The notes beneath the pieces were generated by a model. It was given only the letters and a program-made list of their open reading frames with translations, did not search any database and had not been told where the DNA came from. Of a stretch of 6,211 nt of DNA, positions 1-5,835 are shown piece after piece. The stretch covers positions 1-6,211 of the forward strand of contig DLFY01000139.1 in NCBI GenBank assembly GCA_002482415.1, read 5' to 3'. Origin of the DNA: Phycisphaerales bacterium UBA7708. Its GTDB lineage: Bacteria > Planctomycetota > Phycisphaerae > Sedimentisphaerales > Anaerohalosphaeraceae. The translations under genes and the position numbers were made by a program. Numbering within the stretch: the first letter of the stretch is position 1; each line of letters opens with the position of its first letter.

Positions 1-788
1 CGACGGCTATTGCCGCGGATGGACAGGGTTTGATTGGAACTCTGGACCATACGAATCCTTATGACAATGACTGGTTTGTGTTCCAGACCCAGCCGCTGCA
101 TCAGTACCAGATTCAGCTTGGCTATCTGAATAACTGCAATGTGTGGTTTGAGGTGTACAGCGCCGGATGCAGCAATGTCTATGGCGGAACTACCAGCATG
201 ACCCTGACTTCATGGAAAGGGGAAGACTATAAGATTCGCGTTCTTGGAGATTCCGCCCGGGTCGGTAATTACTATACCCTGACGGTCACCGATATAGGAA
301 CTTATACGGACGACCACGGCAATGTCTCGGCGGAAGCCACTGCTATTCCCAAAGACAACACGCCGACGGCAGGTTCGATCAACTATACTTCCACCATCAA
401 TTCCGACCTGGACTGGATGACTTTTGTTGCAGGCCAGGAGGGGGATTATCAGTTTACCCTCGAAAATACCGTAGGCAACTGGAAGCTGATGCGGATTTAT
501 TACGAAGACCAAGCGGGACATGTGTATGAAATGGCGGCTTTCTGGGCCGGCGGGATTACCAGTGTGACCAATACGTATCACCTGCTGCCGCGGCGGCATT
601 TCATTCGGATTGAAAACGATCCGGGCGAGTATTTTGTCCGCGTGCTGTCGCCGGAACCTCGCTGCGGCGACCTGGATCACCCCATTATGGACGGCGATGT
701 CAACAAGGACTGCCGGGTGAATCTGGAAGATCTGGCGATGATGGCGGCCAACTGGCTCAAGTGCAACCACCCGACATCCTGTAATTAA
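1..788 (+). CDS. Secreted protein with tandem PPC-like domains and a C-terminal dockerin-like tail (5' partial)
   Basis: The frame is open through the window's first base (it reads T-A-I-A-A-D-G-Q-G from base 3), so the N-terminus and any signal peptide are missing. The TTG at 30 is an internal codon, not a start; residues below are numbered from it. Two repeats of about 112 residues are visible. The first begins TAIAADGQG and ends GNYYTLTVT near residue 87. The second begins DDHGNVSAEATAI (residues 94-106) and ends EYFVRVLS near 207. Each has the (A)TAI...G.I....D.DW..F pattern of bacterial pre-peptidase C-terminal (PPC) beta-sandwich domains. The tail from Cys212 has one calcium-loop-like motif, DVNKDCRVNLED (223-234), with D223, N225, D227, N231 and D234 at dockerin type I positions, then DLAMMAANWL and Cys245/Cys251. 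Planctomycete secreted proteins often end this way. An extracellular or cell-surface role is inferred. Any catalytic domain would lie upstream of the window, so the enzymatic function is unknown. Confidence 0.85.
   Translation, partial: TAIAADGQGLIGTLDHTNPYDNDWFVFQTQPLHQYQIQLGYLNNCNVWFEVYSAGCSNVYGGTTSMTLTSWKGEDYKIRVLGDSARVGNYYTLTVTDIGTYTDDHGNVSAEATAIPKDNTPTAGSINYTSTINSDLDWMTFVAGQEGDYQFTLENTVGNWKLMRIYYEDQAGHVYEMAAFWAGGITSVTNTYHLLPRRHFIRIENDPGEYFVRVLSPEPRCGDLDHPIMDGDVNKDCRVNLEDLAMMAANWLKCNHPTSCN
339..657 (+). repeat. Second copy of a tandem protein-domain repeat (PPC-like)
   Basis: At protein level this segment repeats the preceding segment, which starts at base 3, with a period of about 336 nt (112 residues). 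The anchors are TAI at both starts, DNDWFVF versus DLDWMTF near the first strand, and GNYYTLTVT versus GEYFVRVLS at the ends. DNA identity is low, so this is an old domain duplication and not a recent one. Confidence 0.55.
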
Positions 789-949
789 TCGCAGCGGTGC
801 GATCCGTTTTGCCGGCTGGAACTAATGACCGGTGAACGACAATATACCCAACGGGTATAATTATTCCGCGAGCAACAGCAGCACATGGTTGATGCTACAG
901 TACTTAGCCGCGACGAAAGAGATTATTTTTAAGTGAGATCAACATATAA
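789..949. other. Intergenic stretch after the dockerin-tailed gene, with inverted repeat and consensus -10
   Basis: No convincing gene is seen here. The stretch contains a 7-bp inverted repeat, TATACCC (843-849) and GGGTATA (853-859), separated by AAC. Overlapping its right arm is an exact TATAAT (856-861). The best upstream -35 candidate is GTGAAC (832-837, 3 of 6 matches, 18-nt spacing), which is weak. A 34-codon GTG-initiated open frame (832-936) and a 15-codon ATG frame (885-932) occur, both without a clear Shine-Dalgarno. If the -10 is real, a transcript starting near 868 would end at the terminator around 986, giving an RNA of roughly 120 nt. Confidence 0.35.
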
Positions 950-986
950 AGGCTGTGCGAGGCATTCTCGCACAGCCTGTTTTTTT
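950..986 (+). terminator. Rho-independent terminator
   Basis: A perfect 12-bp stem, AGGCTGTGCGAG (950-961) with CTCGCACAGCCT (967-978), encloses the 5-nt loop GCATT. It is followed by G and seven T residues (980-986). This is a strong intrinsic terminator for plus-strand transcription. It lies 161 nt past the stop of the dockerin-tailed gene, farther than usual, so it may end that mRNA or a separate small transcript. On the minus strand the stem is followed by TTATAT rather than a clean U-run, so bidirectional action is only weakly supported. Confidence 0.9.
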
Positions 987-1007
987 GAATGGATCGATGG
1001 TATGCAT

Positions 1008-1109
1008 TGTTCCACGGTCAAGCTGTGCTTGAAGGATGGGGCAGGCACGGGGGCCAGCCCCTACACACCGATTAGAACAGGATAATGTCCCACGGTCAAG
1101 TTGCGCTTG
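1008..1109. repeat. Diverged 24-nt direct repeat pair, 78 nt apart
   Basis: Bases 1008-1031 and 1086-1109 share 21 of 24 positions; the core CCACGGTCAAG is identical and all three differences are C/T transitions. The second copy sits in a 10-bp hairpin: CACGGTCAAG (1091-1100), loop TTGCG, CTTGGCCGTG (1106-1115), with one T-G pair. The first copy keeps only the inner CAAG/CTTG pairing because the sequence after it diverges (AAGGATGG). Between the copies is a G/C-rich block with GGGGC (1038-1042) able to pair with GCCCC (1057-1061), and GGCACGG (1044-1050) complementary to CCGTGCC (1111-1117). It looks like an intergenic palindromic repeat family. I see no transposase and no terminal-repeat structure that would make it an insertion sequence. 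Confidence 0.6.
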
Positions 1110-1160
1110 GCCGTGCCACCCTTCGGGAATGATTCCACTGCATAGACGCAACATATTGTG

Positions 1161-1223
1161 TCGCCCCTGCCGGGGCTTGTGAACAGAGAGATTTGCTTTC
1201 CGGGCGTTTCCACGCCCGGCTAT
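1161..1223. repeat. Hairpin-array unit 1 (GCCCC/GGGGC hairpin plus CCGG hairpin)
   Basis: The unit starts with TCGCCCC (1161-1167), loop TGCC and GGGGCTT (1172-1178), a 5-bp GC stem. After 21 nt comes an 8-bp stem, CCGGGCGT (1200-1207) with ACGCCCGG (1212-1219), closing the tetraloop TTCC and followed by CTAT (1220-1223). The same order of elements recurs immediately downstream. The form resembles REP-like intergenic palindromes. Its location between convergent genes is typical of such elements. Confidence 0.65.
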
Positions 1224-1229
1224 TTTCTT

Positions 1230-1288
1230 TCGCCCCTTTGGGGCTTTATTTTTTTCTTGCCTGTCCGGAGGCTTACGCCTCCGGCTAT
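1230..1288. repeat. Hairpin-array unit 2 (GCCCC/GGGGC hairpin plus CCGG hairpin)
   Basis: The unit starts with TCGCCCC (1230-1236), loop TTT and GGGGCTT (1240-1246). An 18-nt spacer with a run of seven T follows. Then comes the 8-bp stem CCGGAGGC (1265-1272) with GCCTCCGG (1277-1284) around the tetraloop TTAC, followed by CTAT (1285-1288). Compared with unit 1, the CCGG hairpin has identical total length (20 nt), an almost identical loop, and paired substitutions at three stem positions. A short ACCC-TTC-GGGT hairpin (1300-1310) follows; its ACCCTTCGGG core also occurs at 1118-1127. Confidence 0.65.
1232..1255 (+). terminator. Terminator-like hairpin with T-run inside the hairpin array
   Basis: A 5-bp stem, GCCCC (1232-1236) and GGGGC (1240-1244), has a 3-nt loop and is followed by TTTATTTTTTT (1245-1255). 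The stem is short but all G-C. It could stop plus-strand read-through before it runs antisense into the maturase gene. It may equally be an incidental property of the repeat. Confidence 0.35.
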
Positions 1289-1341
1289 GAAACTTATGAA
1301 CCCTTCGGGTCAAAATAGCAGACTGGTTTCTAAAGAGCCGT

Positions 1342-2466
1342 TCATGATATCTTTCTGCCCTGCTGGAGTTTGATGGCCAATTCACGCAGTTTGGGCATGG
1401 CATGGGCAAAGAACTGCTTATAGCCGGGGCATAAATACGAAGGCACATTAATATTTTCGGAGACAATCCTTCGGTCTTTGGGGCAGCCGCCGCGACAGAC
1501 ATCCATATAGCGGCAGATGAGGCAGGTGTTATCCAGTCTGGCTTTGCGGTATGAAAATTCCCGTTTGATGGAACTGACGGCCAGCCGCTCGATGGGCGTT
1601 TCCATGATATTGCCGAGGCGACAGGGCTGTTCCACATAGAAATCACAGCAATAGGCATCACCGTTGTGCTCGATGACGATATAATCGTTGCAATAGGGGC
1701 CGAAGGTGCATTCGGTATGGCCGCGGCCAAGCATATAGGACAGCAGGCTGTCAAACAGCCGGATGCTCAGTTTGGTCGGGCCGTGCTCCAGCCAGCGGTC
1801 AAAGATACGGCACATAAAGGCGCCGTATTCTTCGGCGGTGATACTATACGAAGCGGGCCTGCCTGTGGCGGGGTCTTTTTCGATACACTGAATGAATTGC
1901 AGATAGCGAATACCGAGGCCGGTGAAGAAATCAAATAACTGGTCGGGGCATTTGACGTTGCGGTCGTTGAGCAGGACCAGAATGTTGAACTCGACGCCAT
2001 TTTTGCGGCACTGGTCGATTCCGGCCATGACGCGCTGCCAGGTGCCTCGGCCGGCGCGATCCTTTCGGTAATGGTCGTGCAATTCCTGCGGGCCGTCGAG
2101 GCTGATGCCGGCCAGGACATGATGTTCGGCCAGGAAGGTGCACCAGTCCTTATCGAGGAGGATGCCGTTGGTTTGCAGGGAATTGGTGACGGCCTGGCCA
2201 TCGGTGCCGTATTGTTTCTGAAAATCGACGACCTGTTTATAAAAATCCAGTCCCATCAGGGTCGGCTCTCCGCCCTGCCAGGCAAAACAGCTATTCGCCA
2301 GACGCAGCCCGAGATAGCTTTTGACCAGATGCTCCAGAACCTGTCGGCTCATGCGGTGCGCTTCGGTGCCAAACAACTCGGTCTTGCCTGAATAAAAGCA
2401 ATATCGGCAGTCAATATTGCAGTCCGGGCCGGTGGGCTTAATGAGCAGGGTAAAGGGCCTTGCCAT
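1342..2466 (-). CDS. Anaerobic sulfatase-maturating enzyme (radical SAM/SPASM)
   Basis: The 374-residue product matches the anaerobic sulfatase maturase family in length and motif order. These cytoplasmic enzymes oxidise a Cys or Ser of a sulfatase to the catalytic C-alpha-formylglycine using S-adenosylmethionine. The radical SAM cluster motif is CNIDCRYC (Cys16, Cys20, Cys23). It is followed by QGGEPT (64-69), SLQTNG (96-101) and GISLDGP (120-126). The C-terminal SPASM region has all eight expected auxiliary-cluster cysteines: 253, 259, 274, 315, 318, 324, 328 and 346. The CDFYV segment (274-278) contains Asp275, which corresponds to the proposed catalytic Asp in the Clostridium enzyme. The start is set by AGGAGG at 2472-2477, five bases before ATG. 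That site overlaps the stop codon of the preceding transporter gene, indicating coupling. No sulfatase lies in the window, so its clients are elsewhere. A related peptide-modifying SPASM enzyme is a less likely alternative. Confidence 0.92.
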   Translation of the reverse strand: MARPFTLLIKPTGPDCNIDCRYCFYSGKTELFGTEAHRMSRQVLEHLVKSYLGLRLANSCFAWQGGEPTLMGLDFYKQVVDFQKQYGTDGQAVTNSLQTNGILLDKDWCTFLAEHHVLAGISLDGPQELHDHYRKDRAGRGTWQRVMAGIDQCRKNGVEFNILVLLNDRNVKCPDQLFDFFTGLGIRYLQFIQCIEKDPATGRPASYSITAEEYGAFMCRIFDRWLEHGPTKLSIRLFDSLLSYMLGRGHTECTFGPYCNDYIVIEHNGDAYCCDFYVEQPCRLGNIMETPIERLAVSSIKREFSYRKARLDNTCLICRYMDVCRGGCPKDRRIVSENINVPSYLCPGYKQFFAHAMPKLRELAIKLQQGRKIS

Positions 2467-2471
2467 ATTTG

Positions 2472-2478
2472 CCTCCTA
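2472..2478 (-). promoter_or_regulatory. Shine-Dalgarno of the maturase overlapping the OPT stop codon
   Basis: On the minus strand TAG (2478-2476) shares two bases with AGGAGG (2477-2472), which lies five bases from the maturase ATG. Ribosomes ending on the OPT gene would therefore finish on the ribosome binding site of the next gene. This supports cotranscription and translational coupling. Confidence 0.75.
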
Positions 2479-4392
2479 TGATTCGCAGCGTTTGATTGCC
2501 GCTCGATAGAGCAGCCAGCAGATACCCAGTAAACAGACGACGCCGGCAATGTCGCCGATAAGGCCTGCGGTTTTGACCAGGGGCATTTTATCCTTGATGC
2601 CGGGCAGGACATAGGGGATTGCCAGCAGGATGCCGATGAGGGCTTCACCGGTAATCAGGCCGGAGGCGGCCAGCAGACCCATCCCGCCTTCCTTTTCGAA
2701 TTCCGTTTTGGGGGTCATGGAACGCCGCACCCGCCCGGCCGCAAAATGCAGCAGGCCGCCGAGGAAAATGGCCACGGACAACTGGAACGGCAGATAAATG
2801 CCGATTGCGACGGCCAGGATGGGCAGGCGGAAGGCACTATTGCGAGCCTTGAGCCACAGGTCGCAGGCAATAATCACTGCCGCCACGACCATGCCGATAA
2901 AAATCATCGTCCAGGGCAGGTTGCCTGCAAAGACACCCTTGGCGATGGATGCCATGAGGTTGGCCTGGGGGGCGGAGAGGGCTTTTTCTCCGGCACCGGC
3001 AGCGCCGGCAAAACCATAAGCATGATTGAGCAGGGCCATGACCGGGCCGACAATGACGGCCCCGGACAGGGTGCCGATAATCTGCAAGGTTTGCTGACGC
3101 CATGGAGTTGCCCCGACGATATGGCCGGTCTTGAGGTCCTGCATATTGTCACCGGCGATGGCTGCGGCGCTGCATACCACGCTGCCGACAATAATGGCGG
3201 CGGCGGGACCACTGACAGAATCCTTGCCCATCAGACCCAGCAGCAGCAGCGAGCAGAATAAGACGGTGGCAATGGTGACGCCGGAAATGGGGTTGTTGGA
3301 GGAACCGACCAGCCCGGCCATGTAGCCGGCCACTGCGGAGAAGATAAAGGCCGCGCCAATCATGCAGGCCGCCATGGTCAGTGAGACGGCGGTGCTTTTG
3401 ATAAATACTTCATATAAAATAAATAATGGAACGACAGACGAGACCGTCAGGCCCAGCACCCACTTCATGGGGATATCTTTTTCGGTTCGGTCAACCTGCT
3501 GCCGGCCGGGGGCGGCCTGTTTATAGGCACGCAGTCCGCTGAATACGCCCGACAGGAGGGTGCGACGCATCTGGAAGATGGTCCAGAATCCGCCGATGAC
3601 CATGGCACCGACGCCGATGTAGCGGGTGTGTGATTTCCAGATGGCATAGGCGGATTCGACAACATCCGGGCCCACGGATGCCTCGGTCAGGAGGGCATAC
3701 AGGGGAATCGCGGCCAGCCAGTTCATCGCCCCGCCGACAAAAATCAGGACGGCAATGTTAAGTCCGACGATGAAACCGACGCTGATGAGGGCGGGGCTTA
3801 AGCCGATGCCGCCATAGAAGAGCCAGCCGGAGAAGCGTGCGGCCCCTTCCATGGTTTCGGGCCAGAGGCCGGCGCCGAGGCTTGCGGTTTTATAGATCGC
3901 CCCTGCGATGGCGGTTTTGATCAGGACGGCCAGCCCCCTGCCGCCTTTCTGGCCGGCTTCGAGGACTTCGGCGGTGGCAACGCCTTCGGGGAACTGGAGT
4001 TTTTCCTGGATAATCAGCGAGCGGCGAAGCGGAATGGTAAACAGCACCCCCAGCAGCCCGCCGAGGCCGCACAAGAGAGTTACATAGAGAAAGTTCATCT
4101 CTGTCCAGAATCCGAGAATCAGCAGTGCCGGAAGGGTAAAAATCGCGCCGGCGGCGACGGATTCGCCCGCGGAGGCGGCGGTCTGGACGAGGTTGTTTTC
4201 GAGGATGGAGGCTTTCCGCAGCATCCGGAACAGGCCCATGGAGACGACTGCGGCGGGGATGGATGCCGAGACGGTCATGCCGGCAAACAGGCCCAGATAC
4301 GCATTGGCGGCCGACAGAATCATGGCCAGCACAATTCCCAATATAACGACTCTCAGAGTCAATTCCGCAACAGGTTCGTTTTGCTGATTCAT
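2476..4392 (-). CDS. OPT-family oligopeptide transporter (prokaryotic OPT/YSL type)
   Basis: The 638-residue product is a polytopic inner-membrane protein with well over a dozen hydrophobic segments, the usual size for prokaryotic OPT transporters. Family hallmarks are ENNLVQTAASAGESVAAGAIF (65-85), LQFPEGVATAEVL (132-144), SSNNPISGVTIA (364-375), and GDNMQDLKTGHIVGATP (414-430). OPT/YSL proteins are secondary, typically proton-coupled, importers of oligopeptides or metal-chelate compounds. The substrate cannot be told from sequence alone. A cytoplasmic loop rich in charged residues (about 288-309, ending DRTEKDIPMK) separates the two halves. The ATG at 4392-4390 is preceded by GGAGA with proper spacing, and the N-terminus is short and polar before the first membrane segment at about residue 13. 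It heads a two-gene operon with the maturase and has its own candidate promoter upstream. Confidence 0.92.
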   Translation of the reverse strand: MNQQNEPVAELTLRVVILGIVLAMILSAANAYLGLFAGMTVSASIPAAVVSMGLFRMLRKASILENNLVQTAASAGESVAAGAIFTLPALLILGFWTEMNFLYVTLLCGLGGLLGVLFTIPLRRSLIIQEKLQFPEGVATAEVLEAGQKGGRGLAVLIKTAIAGAIYKTASLGAGLWPETMEGAARFSGWLFYGGIGLSPALISVGFIVGLNIAVLIFVGGAMNWLAAIPLYALLTEASVGPDVVESAYAIWKSHTRYIGVGAMVIGGFWTIFQMRRTLLSGVFSGLRAYKQAAPGRQQVDRTEKDIPMKWVLGLTVSSVVPLFILYEVFIKSTAVSLTMAACMIGAAFIFSAVAGYMAGLVGSSNNPISGVTIATVLFCSLLLLGLMGKDSVSGPAAAIIVGSVVCSAAAIAGDNMQDLKTGHIVGATPWRQQTLQIIGTLSGAVIVGPVMALLNHAYGFAGAAGAGEKALSAPQANLMASIAKGVFAGNLPWTMIFIGMVVAAVIIACDLWLKARNSAFRLPILAVAIGIYLPFQLSVAIFLGGLLHFAAGRVRRSMTPKTEFEKEGGMGLLAASGLITGEALIGILLAIPYVLPGIKDKMPLVKTAGLIGDIAGVVCLLGICWLLYRAAIKRCES

Positions 4393-4426
4393 TGGTTCTC
4401 CATATATAAGCGATTGAATTGGGGTA

Positions 4427-4455
4427 TTTATACCGTAAAGACGATGCCCTGTCCA
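4427..4455 (-). promoter_or_regulatory. Sigma70-like promoter for the OPT-maturase operon
   Basis: On the minus strand TGGACA (4455-4450) and TATAAA (4432-4427) are separated by exactly 17 nt; each matches 5 of 6 consensus bases. Predicted transcription would begin near 4420, giving a leader of about 28 nt before the ATG at 4392. An inverted repeat GGTAT-TT-ATACC (4423-4434) covers the -10 element and could be an operator or simply an A/T-rich coincidence. Confidence 0.6.
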
Positions 4456-4478
4456 GAGGAGATTGGAGGCAAAAGGAG

Positions 4479-5804
4479 CTATCGGTCGGGATGGGGGTGT
4501 TTTTCTGCGAAACCGTAGATCAGCAGGCCTGTCAGCAGCGCCGCCAGCAGGACGATGAGGCTGACGGGTTTGATTGCCAGGGCATAGGTGATGGAACTGT
4601 AGATGAGCAAGGCGCAGACGAGGCTGAAAATCAGGGGCGTGAAGGGGTAGGCGGTGACTTTGTATGGGCGGTCGAGATGGGGTTCTTTGAGGCGGAGGAT
4701 AATGACTGATAGCGCAGTGGCCAGATAGAAGGCATAGACTGCTGCGGCGGTGTAGAGGACGGCATCGATGTATCCGCCGAATACGAGAATGAGGATCAGG
4801 GCAATCAGACCCTGAACGGCCAGAGCCGGGGCCGGCGTGCCTCGCTGGGGGTTCCAGCCGCCCAGCAGTCGGAACATGCGGTATGTACTGCCGAGGGCGT
4901 AGGAGATACGGGCGCCGGTGAAAATCAGGCCATTGACGGCGCCGAGAGCGGAGATGCAGACCAGAACACTGATGAGTCGTGGGCCGGCGACAGGGAAGAC
5001 GGCGGCGAGAGTATCACTGGCCGGGGCATCGGAAGCGGCCAGGCCGGAATAGCCGAGGGTGACAAGAAAGGCCCCGTTGACCAGAAGATACAGCAGCATG
5101 ACGGCTGCGGTGCCGGCTACGAGGGCACGGGCGATGTTTTTGCGGGGATTTTGGACCTCGGCGGCTACATAGGCCATTTCGTTCCAGCCGCCGTAGGCAA
5201 ACAGGACGAATATCAGAGCCAGACTTGCCGGCAGCGGCTCGACAGGCTGGGCCGGGGCGGTATTGGCGGGTGCGGCGATGGCAACGGCGACGATGGCCAG
5301 AAGGCCGAGGGCTTTGACGGTGGTCAGGAGGTTCTGGGTGCCTTTACCCTGCCGGATGCCGAGCATATTGATTCCTGTCAGGGCGATGACGGCGGCAGCG
5401 GCGAAGAGACGCTGGCTGAGCTGAGGATGGGCGGGCAGCGGGTCGAACATGCGGCGGCCATAGGTCGCAAAGGCAAAGGCCATGACGGCGATATCGCCGG
5501 GGCGGACGATGACCAATTGAGCCCAGCCGAAGAGAAAGCCCGCCGGTCGGCCATAGGCTTTGGTTAGATAGACATAGTCGCCGCCGGTGTGTTCGGGGCA
5601 GGCCGAGGCCAGTTCGGCATAGCTTAAGGCCCCGCAGAATGAAAGCAGGCCGCCGACAATCCAGATGGCCAGCACGCCCCATGCTGAACCTGCGCCTTTG
5701 GCGATATCCGGGGCCATCTGATAGACCCCGGCGCCAATGATGATGCCGACGATGATGCAGGTCGAATCAAACAGCGACAGCGCTCTTTTGGGCGTTGCTT
5801 GCAT
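4479..5804 (-). CDS. APC-superfamily amino acid permease
   Basis: The 441-residue product is an inner-membrane protein with about 12 hydrophobic segments, the standard length for amino acid permeases of the APC superfamily (AA_permease_2 type, closest in pattern to LAT/SteT-like transporters). The unwound TM1 substrate motif is IIIGAGVY (21-28). It is followed by SYAELA (61-66), GGDYVYLTKAYG (74-85), WAQLVIVRPGDIAVMAF (94-110), the TM6 region FAYGGWNEMAYVAAE (202-216) with NPRKNI after it, and GLIFTGARISYALG in the second half. It probably moves amino acids across the cytoplasmic membrane as a symporter or exchanger; the substrate is not readable from sequence. The N-terminus begins directly before TM1, supporting the ATG at 5804-5802, although no strong Shine-Dalgarno precedes it. 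The methyltransferase gene ends only 31 nt upstream, so the two are probably cotranscribed. No intrinsic terminator is seen after it. Confidence 0.9.
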   Translation of the reverse strand: MQATPKRALSLFDSTCIIVGIIIGAGVYQMAPDIAKGAGSAWGVLAIWIVGGLLSFCGALSYAELASACPEHTGGDYVYLTKAYGRPAGFLFGWAQLVIVRPGDIAVMAFAFATYGRRMFDPLPAHPQLSQRLFAAAAVIALTGINMLGIRQGKGTQNLLTTVKALGLLAIVAVAIAAPANTAPAQPVEPLPASLALIFVLFAYGGWNEMAYVAAEVQNPRKNIARALVAGTAAVMLLYLLVNGAFLVTLGYSGLAASDAPASDTLAAVFPVAGPRLISVLVCISALGAVNGLIFTGARISYALGSTYRMFRLLGGWNPQRGTPAPALAVQGLIALILILVFGGYIDAVLYTAAAVYAFYLATALSVIILRLKEPHLDRPYKVTAYPFTPLIFSLVCALLIYSSITYALAIKPVSLIVLLAALLTGLLIYGFAEKHPHPDR

Positions 5805-5835
5805 GGGTTGCTTTCAATGAGCCTGCTGAGGGCGT

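Noticed and set aside
885..932. 15-codon ATG open frame
   Set aside because: It is too short to support, lacks a Shine-Dalgarno, and competes with another frame over the same bases.
1265..1284. Intrinsic terminator for the maturase operon on the minus strand
   Set aside because: The stem is strong, but on the minus strand it is followed by an A-rich tract rather than a U-run, so it does not fit an intrinsic terminator in that direction.
1008..1310. CRISPR array
   Set aside because: The repeats are few, of two different families, irregularly spaced and diverged, and no unique spacers of regular length lie between identical repeats.
1008..1310. Insertion sequence or transposon remnant
   Set aside because: There is no transposase fragment in any frame, no matching terminal inverted repeats at the edges and no clear target-site duplication; only short palindromes are seen.
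1158..1373. Plus-strand open frame across the hairpin array
   Set aside because: The peptide is a translation of the GC hairpins and runs antisense into the maturase 3' end. It has no ribosome binding site and no recognisable domain.
939..1754. Long open frame on the minus strand through the hairpin array and into the maturase gene
   Set aside because: It overlaps the maturase in another frame, its product is low-complexity and rich in Pro, Ser, Arg and Cys, and its downstream part is only translated palindromic repeats. It is a shadow of a real gene plus repeats.
2746..3261. Long plus-strand frame antisense to the OPT transporter, and a similar one at 5151-5567 antisense to the permease
   Set aside because: Their Gly/Asp/Gln-rich composition is the reverse complement of Ala/Leu/Val-rich membrane helices in GC-rich codons. 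The sense frames have clear family motifs.
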